NCBI GenBank assembly: GCA_021442155.1 | Contig: CM038215.1 | Span: 272,841,014 to 272,905,013, forward strand | Source of the DNA: Cymbidium sinense | Lineage: Eukaryota > Streptophyta > Magnoliopsida > Asparagales > Orchidaceae | DNA length: 64,000 nt | Reading direction: 5' to 3' | Part shown: positions 50,523 through 61,059 of the stretch, piece after piece | Position numbering within the stretch: the stretch's first letter is position 1 | Layout of the letters: every line of letters begins with the position of its first letter | Notes under the pieces: generated by a model | What the model saw: only the letters and a program-made list of their open reading frames with translations | What the model was told of the DNA's origin: nothing | Database searches by the model: none | Translations under genes and position numbers: made by a program

Positions 50523-51653
50523 TTATGATTTTGGTTTAGGTTTAGGTTTATTAGGTTTTAGGGTTTAGGTTTTTTTTTTAAGTTTATTTAGTTGCTTTAA
50601 GTTTAAGTTTAGGATTTGGGGTTTAGGGTTAAGGGTTCAGGGTTAGGGTTTATAGTTTAGGGTTTAGGGTTTAGGGTTTAGGGTTTAGTGTTTAGGCTTT
50701 TAGGGTTTTTTCTTTTAAGGTTTAGGATTTAGTGTTAGGGTTTAGGGTTTAGGGTTTAGGATTTAGAATTTAAGCTTTTTTAAAAAAAAATTAAGTAAAC
50801 TGATAGGTTTATGTTTATTTAGTTTATTTTTTATTTATTTTAGTTTATTTTATTTTTATTTATTTAGGTTTATTATTTATTTTAGTTCATTATTTAGGAT
50901 TAGGTTTTATTTTTTTGATTTTAGGTTTTTATTTTATTTTTTTAGGTTTAGGTTTCAGGTTTTTATTTTAGGTTTATTTTTAGGTTTTGTTTTTTAGTTT
51001 AGGTTTAAGTTTCTTTTTAGTTTATTTTATTTTTTTTAATGTAGGTTTAGGTTTAGGTTTTATTGTTTTAGTTTATTTTATTTTAGTTTAGGATTAGGTT
51101 TATTTTATTTTACTTTTTATGTTTTGGGTTTAGGTTTTATTTTATATTTATTTTTAAGTTTTATTTTTAGGTTTATTGTTTAGGTTTAGGTTTTTATTCA
51201 GTTTTTAATTTGTTTATTTTAGGATTAGTTTTTATTTTACTTCAGTTTATTATTTTTTTCGATTAGTTTAGGTTTTTATATATTTTATTTTAGTTTAGTA
51301 TTTCTTTTTTATTTTTTCTTTTTAGTTTTAGGCTTAGGTTTAGGTTTAGGTTTAGCTTTTAGTTTATGTTTCTATTTTATTTTATTTTTTTATTTATTTT
51401 ATTTTTAAGTTTTATTTAGTTTAGGTTTGGGTTTTTAGCTTTTTAGGGTTTAGGGTTTAAGGTTTAAGGTTAGTTTAGGGTTTAGGGTTTAGGGTTTAGG
51501 GTTTAGGGATTAGGGTTTAGGATTTTATTTGGGTTTAGGGTTTAGGGTTTAGGTTTTAGGGTTTAGGGCTTAGGGTTTATTATTTTAGGGTTTAGGGTTT
51601 GGGGTTTAGGTTTTAGGTTTATGGTTCAAGTTTTAGTTTAGGGTTTTTGGTAT
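50523..51653 (+). repeat. TTTAGGG block and a macrosatellite unit
   Basis: TTTAGGG 50610-50779 after a conserved flank (TTTATTTAGTTGCTTTAAG); junction (AATTAAGTAAACTGATAGG) near 50789; T-rich body to 51440; TTTAGGG 51440-51653. Confidence 0.82.
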
Positions 51654-51697
51654 TTTTTATTAATGATAACAAATTCATATTCAACATTTCTTCTTTG
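51654..51697 (-). pseudogene. GR-RBP fragment copy 12, terminal remnant
   Basis: Only AATGATAACAAATTCATATT and CAACATTTCTTCTTT remain from the 3' UTR end. It joins the T-rich body at the same point as copies 2 and 13. Confidence 0.7.
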
Positions 51698-53676
51698 CTT
51701 TATTTTGTTTATTTTTTATTTATTTTAGTTTATTTTATTTTTATTTTTTATTTATGTTTTTTTTATTTAGTTTAGTTTTTTATTTTAGGTTTATTTATTT
51801 TAGTTTAGGTATATTTTAGTTTATATTTTAGGTTTAGGTTTTAGTTTAGGTTTATTTTTTAATTGAGCTTAATTTTTAATTTGTTTTTAAGTTCAAGTTT
51901 AATTTTTTATTTTTAAGTTTGGGTTTAGTTTTTTATTTTACTTTTTTAGGTTTAGCTTTTAGGTTTTTATTTTAGGTTTATTTTTAGGTTTTATTTTTTA
52001 GTTTAGATTTACGCTTATTTTTAGTTTATTATATTTTATTTAGTTTAGGGTTTATGTTTAGGTTTAGGTTTTATTTATTCTAATTTAGTTTGTTTTATTT
52101 TAGGTTTAGGTTTATTTTATTTTATTTATTTTTATTTTATTTTATGTATAGGGTTTTTTATGTTTAAGGTTTAGGTTTTATTTATTTATTTATTTTTTGA
52201 TTTTATTTTAAGTTTATTTTTTGGTTATTTTATTTTTATTTTATGTTTGTTTTTATTTTATTTAGGATTTTTATTCTTAGGTTTATTTTATTTTTTAATT
52301 TAATTTAGGCTTTTTATTATTTTATTTTAGTTTATTTTTTTGTTTATTTTTTTATGTTTAGGTTTATGTTTTAATTTATAACTTTATTTTATTTTATTCT
52401 TTTATTTCATTTAGGTTTAAGTTTTTATTTATTTTATTTTTAAGTATTATTTAGTTTAATTTATGTTTTAGATTTTTAGGGTTTAAAGTTTAGTGTTTAG
52501 GGTTTAGGATTTTAGGGTTTATCGTTTAGTATTAGGGTTTAGGGTTTACGATTTAAGGTTTAGTGTGTAGGCTTTCTAGTTTAGGGTTTTTAGGGTTTAG
52601 AGTTAGTTTAGGGTTTAAGGTTTAAGGTTTAGGGTTTAGGCTTTGGGGTTTAGGGTTTTTTGGGTTTAGGGTTTAGTGTTTAAGGTTAGTTTAAGGTTTA
52701 GGGCTTAGGGTTTTAGGGTTTAAGGTTTAAGGCTTAGGCTTTGGGTTATGGTTTAGGGTTTAGGGCTTAGTGTTTAGGGTTTAGGGTTAGTTTAGAGTTT
52801 AGGAATTAGGGTTTAGGATTTAGGGTGTAGAGTTTTAGGGTTTTGGATTTAGGGTTTAGGTTTTAGGGTTTTAGGGTTTAGTGTTTAGAGTTTAGGGTTT
52901 AAGGTTTAGGGTTGTAGGTTTAGGGTTTAGAGTTTAGTGTTTTGGGCTAGTTTTAGAGTTTAGGGTTTAGGGTTAGGGTTTTATTTACTTTTTATTTTTT
53001 AAAAAATTAAGTAAACTGGAAGGTTTAGGTTTATTTAGTTTATTTTTTATTTATTTTAGTTTATTCTATTTTTATTTAGGTTTATTTATATTTTTATTTA
53101 GTTTAGTTTATTTATTTTAGGTTTAGGTTTAGGTTTTATTTATTTTATTTTTTAGTCTATTTTTTAGGTATAGGTTTAGGTTTTTTTCACTTTAGGTTTT
53201 AGGTTTTATTTTGTATTTATTTTTAGGTTTTATTTTTAGGTATATTGTTAAGGTATAGATTTTTATTTAATTTTTAATTTATTTTATTTTAGGTTTAGTT
53301 TTAATTTTATTTAGGTTTTTTATTTTTTAGTTTATTTTAGGTTTTTATTTATTTTATTTTAGTTTAGTTTTTATTTATTATTTTATTTTATTTTTAGGTT
53401 TATGTTTAGGTTTAGGTTTTAGTTTATGTTTTTATTGTATTTTGTTTTATTTATTTTGTTTTAGATTTTTTTATTTTATTTCGGGTTTTATTTAGTTTAG
53501 TTTAAGGTTTTAGCTTTTTTAGAGTTTAGGGTTTAGGGTTTATTGTTTAAGTTTAAGGTTTAGGTTTAATTTAGGGTTTAGGGTTTAGTGTTCATAGTTT
53601 AGAGATTTTAGGGTTTAGAGTTTAGGGTATAAGGTATAGGTTTTAGGTTTAGGGTTCAAGTTTTAGTTCTGATTTG
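51698..53676 (+). repeat. Macrosatellite: two T-rich bodies and TTTAGGG blocks
   Basis: T-rich 51698-52475 (no junction module in front); TTTAGGG 52475-52985; junction (AATTAAGTAAACTGGAAGG) near 53004; T-rich 53030-53517; TTTAGGG 53517-53676. Confidence 0.8.
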
Positions 53677-53722
53677 TTTTTTTTTTATTAACGAGAAAAA
53701 AATTCATAATATTTCTTCTTTT
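53677..53722 (-). pseudogene. GR-RBP fragment copy 13, terminal remnant
   Basis: A T-run (10) and AACGAGAAAAAAATTCATAA followed by TATTTCTTCTTTTG remain, then T-rich body. It shares its break point with copies 2 and 12. Confidence 0.62.
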
Positions 53723-55345
53723 GTTTATTTTATTTATTTAGTTTATTTTTCTTTATTTTAGTTTATTTTATTTTTTATGTTTATTTAATTTAGTTTTTTT
53801 ATACTAGGTTTATTTATTTTAGTTTTGGTTTTCTATTTTAGTTTATTTTTTGGTTTAGGTATATGTTTATTTTTTAGTTGAGTTTTATTTTTATTTTATT
53901 TTTTAGGTTTAAGTTTAACTATTTTATTTTTAGATTTAGGTTTAGTTTTTTATTTTATTTTTTAAGGTTTAGGTTTTAGGTTTTTAATTTAGGTTTACTT
54001 TTAGGATTTTTTTTTATTTTAGGTTTATGTTTAGTTTATTTTAGGTTTAGGTTGTGGTTTTATTTATTTTAGTTTAGGTTTAGGTTTTTTTAATTTTCTT
54101 TATTTTATTTTTATTTTAGGTTTAGATTTTTTTGTCTTAGGTTTAGGTTTTATTTTTTATTTATTTTTATGTTTTATTTTTATGTTTATTTTTTAGGTTT
54201 AGGTTTTTATTTAGTTTTTATTTTATTTTATTTAGGTTTATTTTAAGTTTATTTTATTTTAATTTTAAGTGTAGTTTTAATTTTATTTAGCTTTTTCATT
54301 CTTAGGTTTATTTTAATTTTTTTTTTATTTTTTTAGTTTATCTTTATTAGTTTATTTTATTTTATTTTATTTTTAGGTTTAGGTTTAGGTTTTAGTTTAG
54401 GTTTTATTTGATTTTATTTGTTATTTTATTTAGGAATATGTTTAATTATTTATTTGATTTTTAGGTTTTATTTAGTTTAGGTTTTCCTTTTTAGGGTTTT
54501 AAGGTTTAGGGTTTAGGGATTAGCATTTAGGGGTTAAGGTTTTAGGGTTTAGGGTTTATGATTTAAGGTTAGGATTTAGGGTTTACGATTTAGTGTTTAG
54601 GCTTTGGGGTTTATGGTTTTTAGGGTTTAGGGATTAGGGTTAGCTTAGGGTTTAGTGTTAGTTTAGGGTTTAGGGTTTAAGGTTTAAGGTTTAGGCTTTA
54701 GGGTTTAGGGTTTTTAGGGTTTAGGGTTTAGGGTTTAGGGTTTAGGGTTAGTTTAGGGTTTAGGGTTTAGGGTTTTTTAAGTTTTAGGTTAGTTTAGGTT
54801 AGTTAGATTAAAGTTAGGTCGGTTTATTTTATTATATGATAGGGTTTAAATTTTTTATTTATTTATTTTAATTTATTTTATTATTTATTTATGTTTATTT
54901 TTTATTTTATTTAGTTTTTATTTATTTTAAGTTTATTTATTTTTGTTTATTTTTTTTAGTTTATTTTTAAAATTCTTAGGTTTAGTTTATTTTTTTAGTT
55001 TAGTTTTATTTTTTATTTTGTTTTTTAGATTTAGATTTTATTTTTTATTTTTTTTAGGTTTAAGTTTTTTAAATTTTTTATTTTTAAATTTAGGTTTTTG
55101 GTTTTTAATTTAGGTTTGTTTTTAGGTTTTGTTTTTTAGTTTAAGTTTAAGTTTATTTTTAGTTTATTTTATTTTATTTAGTTTAGGTTTAGGTTTTATT
55201 TATTGTAGTTTAGTTTATTTTAGTGTAGGTTTATGTTTATTTTATTTTTATTTTAGGTTTAGGTTTTTTTAATTTAGGGTTTAGGTTTTTCTTTTAATTT
55301 ATTTTTATGTTTTTCTTATTGTTTAGGTTTAGGTTTTTATTTAGT
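53723..55345 (+). repeat. Macrosatellite: T-rich bodies and a TTTAGGG block
   Basis: T-rich 53723-54495; TTTAGGG 54495-54790; T-rich 54840-55345 with no clear junction module. Confidence 0.78.
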
Positions 55346-55633
55346 TACATTCTGATGAAGACTTACTCCTGGGACGGAGAAAACCATCTCTTTACATTAC
55401 ATTGGATGTTGGCAAATATAGGCTATCCAGTGTTCTGGTTAACCCAAGTGTATCAGTCAACATTATGAGTTTAAGAACCCTTACCTACTTGAGGATCGAC
55501 ATCTCCAAACTCCAAAAAGAAAGGATGATGTTAATATGATTCAATGAATAAGGTGAGAGGGCCTTGTGGTGTTTATTTTTGGATGTATGGAGGGGGACAC
55601 CACACAGATCACAGGGAGGGTACTTTTTATTTT
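55346..55633 (+). pseudogene. Orphan Ty3/gypsy (Tat-type) protease-region fragment
   Basis: An open stretch of 58 codons (55363-55536, then stops) reads LLLGRRKPSLYITLDVGKYR, then LSSVLVNPSVSVNIMSLRTL, then TYLRIDISKLQKERMM. After two stops it continues with GERALW. This matches the protease region of plant Ty3/gypsy pol of the Tat type, where the usual active-site block is 'VLVDxGSxVNIMPLRTL' and 'FNExGQRAL' follows. Here the catalytic Asp is replaced (VLVNPSVSVN), so it is inactive. It sits alone inside a T-rich body, with no neighbouring RT. Confidence 0.75.
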
Positions 55634-55750
55634 TTTTATAGGGTTAGTTTTAGGGTTTAGGGTTAGGGTGTTTTTTATTTTTTTTATTTTTTTTATTTTT
55701 TGTTTCAAGGTTTAAGGTTCAGGTTTTAGTTTAGAGTTTTGGGTTTTTGG
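55634..55750 (+). repeat. Short T-rich and TTTAGGG block
   Basis: T-rich with a few TTTAGGG copies between the protease fragment and GR-RBP copy 14. Confidence 0.75.
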
Positions 55751-56240
55751 TTTTTTTTTTAAAATAGAATAAATTTAGATATAACATTTCTTCTTTTTTA
55801 TTTCATCAACTAAGTAACAAATTAAGTTTTCTTAGACACAAGTGATGACATAGATAAAAAATGAGCACGCATAGAGCAATTCAAAAGCCCTAGATAACTA
55901 GAACCATCTCTACTATAAAGTCAGAGTTCCATAAGCAGCAGATCGGATCAACCATTCTTCAGTTTCTCCTGTTCTTATCAGAACCATCCCGGCCTCTTGA
56001 GTAATAGGATCGACCATCATATACTTGATCTCTTCCTTTGCCACCACCAAGGCTGTAACCTCAGTCGCTCCTCCTGCCTACATAACCACCACTGATCCAA
56101 ACAGTACCTCCATACCCACCAACACCTCCAGGTCACCCACCACCACTGCGATAACCATGACCTCCATCTTCTCCTACACCGCTAGATTTAGACTAAGCTT
56201 GCTTAACAGTGACATTCCTGCTGTGAAGGTTCTTCCCATT
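55751..56240 (-). pseudogene. GR-RBP fragment copy 14, one frame kept throughout
   Basis: On the - strand, 56240 to the stop near 55960 stays in one frame with three internal stops. It begins NGKNLHSRNVTVKQA. The glycine-rich tail includes GGHGYRSGGG, PGGVGGYGG and GYSLGGGKGRDQVYDG. It ends SYYSRGRDGSDKNRRN and a stop. The full 3' UTR follows to an A-run at 55760-55751. Together with copy 6 it shows the original frame length. Confidence 0.9.
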
Positions 56241-57086
56241 CTTATGGTTTAGGTTTAGGTTTGGGTATATTATGTTTTAGGGTTTAGGTTTATTTTTTAA
56301 TTTATTTAGTTACTTTAGGTTTAGGTTTAGGGTTTGAGGTTTAGGGTTTAGGGTTTAGGGTTAGGGTTCAGGGTTTAGGGTCTAGGGTTTAGGGTTTAGG
56401 ATTTAGGGTTTAGTGTTTAGGGTTAGGGTTTGGTGTTTAGGGTTTAGGGTTTAGGGGTTAGGAGTTTTTTATTATTTAGGGTTTAGGGTTATAGGTTTAA
56501 TATTATATGTTTAGGTTTATTCAGGGTTTAGGGTTTAGGGTTTAGGGTTTAGGGTTTAGGATTTAGGGTTTAGGGTTTAGGGTTTTTTTTTTAATTAAGT
56601 AAATCAGTAGGTTTAGGTTTATTTAGTTTACTTACTTTATTTTACTTTATTTTTTATTTTTATTTAGGTTTTGTTTTATTTTTATTTAGTTTAGTTTATT
56701 TATTTTAGTTTAGGTTTTTTTATTTTAGTTTATTTTTTTAGGTTTAGGTTTAGGTTTATGTTTATTTTTAAGTTTAGTTATATTTTATTTTATTTTTTAG
56801 GTTTAGGTTTTATTTTTTATTTTATATTTAGGTTTTCTTTTATTTTTTAGTTTATGTTTTAGGTTTATTTTTAGGTTTATTTTTTAGTTTAGGTTAATTT
56901 TTAGTTTATTTTATTTTATTTAGTTTTGGTTTAGGTTTAGTTTATTTTATGTTTAAATTTAGGTTTTATTTATTTCAATTTATTTATTTTAGTGTAGGTT
57001 TAGGTTTATTTTATTTTTATTTTAGGTTTAGGTTTTTTTTTAGTTTAGGGTTCAAGTTTTGGTTTAGAGTTTAGGGTTTTTGGTTA
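56241..57086 (+). repeat. TTTAGGG block and a macrosatellite body
   Basis: Conserved flank (TTTAATTTATTTAGTTACTT near 56296), TTTAGGG to 56585, junction (AATTAAGTAAATCAGTAGG) near 56593, T-rich body to about 57050, short TTTAGGG to 57086. Confidence 0.82.
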
Positions 57087-57551
57087 TTTTTTTAACAGAG
57101 AATAAATTTAGTTTCAACATTTCTTCTTTTCGATTTCATCAACTAAGAAACACACCAAGTTTTCTAAGAAATAGCGGCGACATAAATAAAAAATGGAGCA
57201 TAGAGCAAAGTAAAACCTTAGATAATTATAATCGTCCTAATGTAATGACACAATTCCATAAGCAGCAAATCAAATTGGTCATTCTTCACTTTCTTTCATT
57301 TCCATCAGAACCACCCCGACCTCTCGAGTAGCAGGATCGACCATCATATGCCTGCTCTCTCCGTCCATCGCCACCACTGTTGTAACCTCCATCACTCCTC
57401 CCGCCTACATAACCCGCTTTCGACCACCACCTCCATATCCACCATCATCTCCGGATCCCCACAACCTATGATAAGCTCCTCCGCCTCCACCGCCAGATCT
57501 AGATTGAGCCTGGTTGACGGTGATGTTCCTGTCATCAAGGTTCTACCCATT
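57087..57551 (-). pseudogene. GR-RBP fragment copy 15, near complete
   Basis: The - strand gives N-G-stop-N-L-D-D-R, then NITVNQAQSRSGGGGGGAYH, then after a shift GGRSDGGYNSGGDGRREQAY and CYSRGRGGSDGN before the terminal stop. The 3' UTR with its terminal A-run is present. Frames at 57080-57331 and 57348-57563 on the + strand are shadows. Confidence 0.9.
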
Positions 57552-59081
57552 CTTAGGGATTAGGTTTAGGTTTAGGTTTATTTTATTTTAAGGTTTAAGT
57601 TTATTTTTTAATTTATTTAGTTACTTTAGATTTAGATTTAGGGTTTGTGGTTTAGGGCTTAGGGTTAGGGTTTAGGGTTTATGATTTAGGGTTTAGGATT
57701 TAGGGTTTAGGGTATATGGTTTAGGGTTTCTGGTTTATGCTTTTTTAGGGTTTAGGGTTCAGGATTAGGGTTTAGGGTTTTTTAGGCTTTAGGGTTTAGG
57801 GTTGTAGGTTTAGGGTTTAGGATTTAGGGTTTAGGGCTTAGGGTTTAGGATTTAGTGTTTAAGGTTTTTTTTAATTAAGAAAACCTGTAGGTTTAGGATT
57901 ATTTAGTATATTTAGTTTATTTTTATTTTTTAGTTTACTTCATTTTTTATTTTTATTTATGTTTATTTTTTATTTTTTTTAGTTTAGTTTATTTATTTTA
58001 GGTTTATTTATTTTAGTTTAGGTTTTTTTATTTTTATTTATTTTTTTAGTTTAGGTTTAGGTTTAGGTTTATTTTTTAGTTGAGTTCTATTTTTATTTTA
58101 TTTTTTTAGGTTTGGCTTTTATTTTTTTAGTTTAGGTGTTGGTTTACTTTTAATCTATTTTATTTTATTTAGTTTAGCTTTAGTTTATTTTAGGTTTAGG
58201 TTTAGGTTTTATTTATTTTAGTTTAAGTTTAGGTTTATTTTAATTTGTTTATTTTATTTTTATTTTATGTTTGGTTTTTTTAGTTTATGATTAAGGTTTT
58301 ATTTTCTATTTAATTTTATGTATTTTTAGGTTTATTTTTTGTTTAGGTTTTTATTTAGTTTTTATTTTATTTTATTTTATGTTTATTTTATTTTTATTTT
58401 ACATTTAGTTTTTATTTTATTTAGGTTTAATTTATTTTTTTTGTTTAGTTTGGGTTTTTATTTAATTTATTTTTGTTTTTTATTTAATTTATTTTTTAAT
58501 TTTTGGTTTAGGTTTAGGTTTTTATTTTATTTTATTTTTAAATTTTTTTCTTTTATTTTATTTATTCTATTTTTAGGTTTTTAGTTTAGGTTTATGTTTT
58601 AGGTTTTAAGATTCACGGTTTAAGGTTCTGGTTTAGGGTTTAGGGTTTTCGGTTTAGGGTTTTAGGGTTTAGGGTTTACGATTAGGGTTTAGGGTTTAGG
58701 GTTTAGGGTTTAAGGTATAGTATTTAGGCTTTAGGCTTTGGGGTTTTTAGCATTTAGGGTTTAGGGTTTAGGATTAGCTTAGGGTTTAGGGTTAGCTTAG
58801 GGTTTAAAGTTTAGGATTTATGGTTTAGTCTTTATTGTTTAAGGTTTTTTGTGTTTATGGCTTAGGGTTTTGGGTTTGTTTAGAGTTTAGAGTTTAAAGT
58901 TTAGAGTTTAGGGTTTAGGGTTAATGTTAATTTTAGGGTTTAGGGTTTAAGTTATAGGGTTTAGAGTTTAGGATTTAGGGTTGTAGGCTTAGGGTTGTAA
59001 GTTTAAGGTGTAGGGTTTAAGGTTAGTTTTATGGTCTAGGGTTGAGGGTTTTGGGTTTAGGATTTAGGGTTTAGGAGTTTT
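57552..59081 (+). repeat. TTTAGGG block and a macrosatellite unit
   Basis: Conserved flank (TTTAATTTATTTAGTTACTT near 57613), TTTAGGG to 57864, junction (AATTAAGAAAACCTGTAGG) near 57872, T-rich body to 58590 with TTTTACATTTAG at 58397, TTTAGGG 58590-59081. The frame at 58339-58584 is a Phe/Leu run from the T-rich body. Confidence 0.82.
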
Positions 59082-61059
59082 TTTAAAAAATTTAAGTAAA
59101 CTAGTAGGTTCATGTGTATTTAGTTTATTTATTATTATTTTTTTAGTTTTTTTTATTTAGGTTTATTATTTATTTTTATTTAGTTTAGTTTATCTATTTT
59201 AGTTTTATTTTCTTTTAGTTTTGGTTTTTTATCGTTGTTTATTTTTTAGGTTAAGGTTTAGGTTTATGATTATTTTTAAGTTTAGTTTTATTTTTATTTT
59301 ATTTTTTAGGTTTAGGTTTTATTTTTTATTTTTGGGTTTAGGTTTAGGTTTTTATTTTATTTTTTTAGGTTTAGGATTTAGGTTTTTATTTTAGGTTTAT
59401 TTTTAGGTTTTATTTTTTAGTTTACGTTTAGGTTTATTTTTAGTTTATTTTATTGTATTTAGTTTAGAGTTTAGGTTTAGTTTATTTTTGGTTTTGGTTT
59501 TGGTTTTATTTATTTTAGTTTAGTTTATTTTAGGTTAGGTCTAGGTTTATTTTATTTTATTTATTTTAAGTTTAGTTTTTTTTGTTTAGGGTTTAAAAAT
59601 TTTTTTTATTTATTTTTAGATTTAATTTTTAAGCTTATTTTTTAGGTTTTGGTTTTTATTTAGTTTTTATTTTATTACATTTTAGGTTTATTTTATTTTT
59701 ATTTTACGTTTGGGTTTTATTTTATTTAGGTTTTTATTTTTAGTTTAATTTTTTTAGTTTAGTTTAGGTTTTAATTTATTTTATTTTAGTTTAGTTTTAT
59801 TTTTTATTATATTATATTTTTAGATTAAAGTTTTAGTTTAAGTTTTTATTTTATTTATTTTATTATTTTATTTAGGTTTAGGTTTTTTTATTATTTTATT
59901 TTTAAGTTTTAGGGTTTAAGGTTTAGGGTTTGGGGTTTAGAGTTTAGGGTTTAGTGTTTATAATTTAAGGGTTGAGCGTGTAGGTTTAAGGTTTAGGGCT
60001 TAGGGTTTACGGTTAATTTTAGGGTTTAGGACTTAAGGCTTGGGATTTTCTTAATATTTTATATATTTTTTATTTAGGGCTTAGGGTATATGGTTGTAAG
60101 TTTAGGGTTTAGGGTTTATGATTGGTTTTAGGGTTTAGGATTTAAGGTTTAGGGTTTATGGTTTTCGGGTTTAGGTTGTAGGTTTAGGGTTTCTAGTTTA
60201 GGGTCAGTTTTAGGCTTGAGGGTTTAAGGCTTAGCGTTGAAGATTTAGGGTTTAGAGTTTTTTTAAAAAATTAAGTATATCGGTAGGTTTAGGTTTAGGG
60301 TTTAGGGTTTAGGGTTAGTTTTAGATTTTAGGTTTTAAGGTTAGGGTTTTTTTGTTTATTTTTATTTATTTTATTTAGGATTAAGGGTTTAGGGTTGTAA
60401 GTTTAGGGTTTAGGGTTTAGGTCTAGGGTTTTGTTTAGGGTTTAGAATTTAGGGTTTAAAGTTTTTTAAAAAAAATTAAGTAAACGATATGTTATGTTTA
60501 TTTACTATATTTAGTTTATTTTTATTTATTTTAGTTTACTTTATTTTTAATTTTTATTTAGGTTTACTTTTTTTAGTTTAGTTTATTATTTTAGGTTTAT
60601 TTATTTTAATTTATGTTTTTTATTTTAGTTTATTTTTAAGGTTTAAGTTTAGGTTTATTTTTAAGTTGAGTTTTTTTTATTTTTTATTTTTTTAGGTTTA
60701 AGTTTTATTTTTTATTTTATTTTTTTAGGTTTAGGTTATAAGGTTTTATTTTAGGTTTATTTTTAGGTTTTATTTTTTTTTTGTTTAGGTTTAGGTTTAT
60801 TTTTAGTTTATTTTATTTTTTTTTAGTTTAGGTTTAGGTTTAGGTTTAGTTGATTTTAGGTTTAGGTTTAGGTTCTATTTATTTTAGTTTAGGTTTAGGT
60901 TTATTTTATTTTTATTTTAGGTTAAGTTTTTTTTTTAGTTTAGGGTTTATGTTTTATTTTTTATTTATTTTTAGGTTTATTTTTATGTTTAGGTTTTTAT
61001 TTAGTCTGTATTTTACTTTATTTTAGGTTTACTTTATTTTTATTTTATGTTTGGTTTAA
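59082..61059 (+). repeat. Last macrosatellite units of the array
   Basis: Junctions near 59090 (TTTAAGTAAACTAGTAGG), 60269 (AATTAAGTATATCGGTAGG) and 60474 (AATTAAGTAAACGATATG). T-rich body 59110-59908; TTTAGGG 59908-60260; a unit of only TTTAGGG at 60290-60460; T-rich body 60500-61059, ending at TTTATGTTTGGTTTAAG. Confidence 0.82.

Noticed and set aside
58339..58584. Phe/Leu/Tyr-rich frame
   Set aside because: A direct translation of T-rich repeat DNA.
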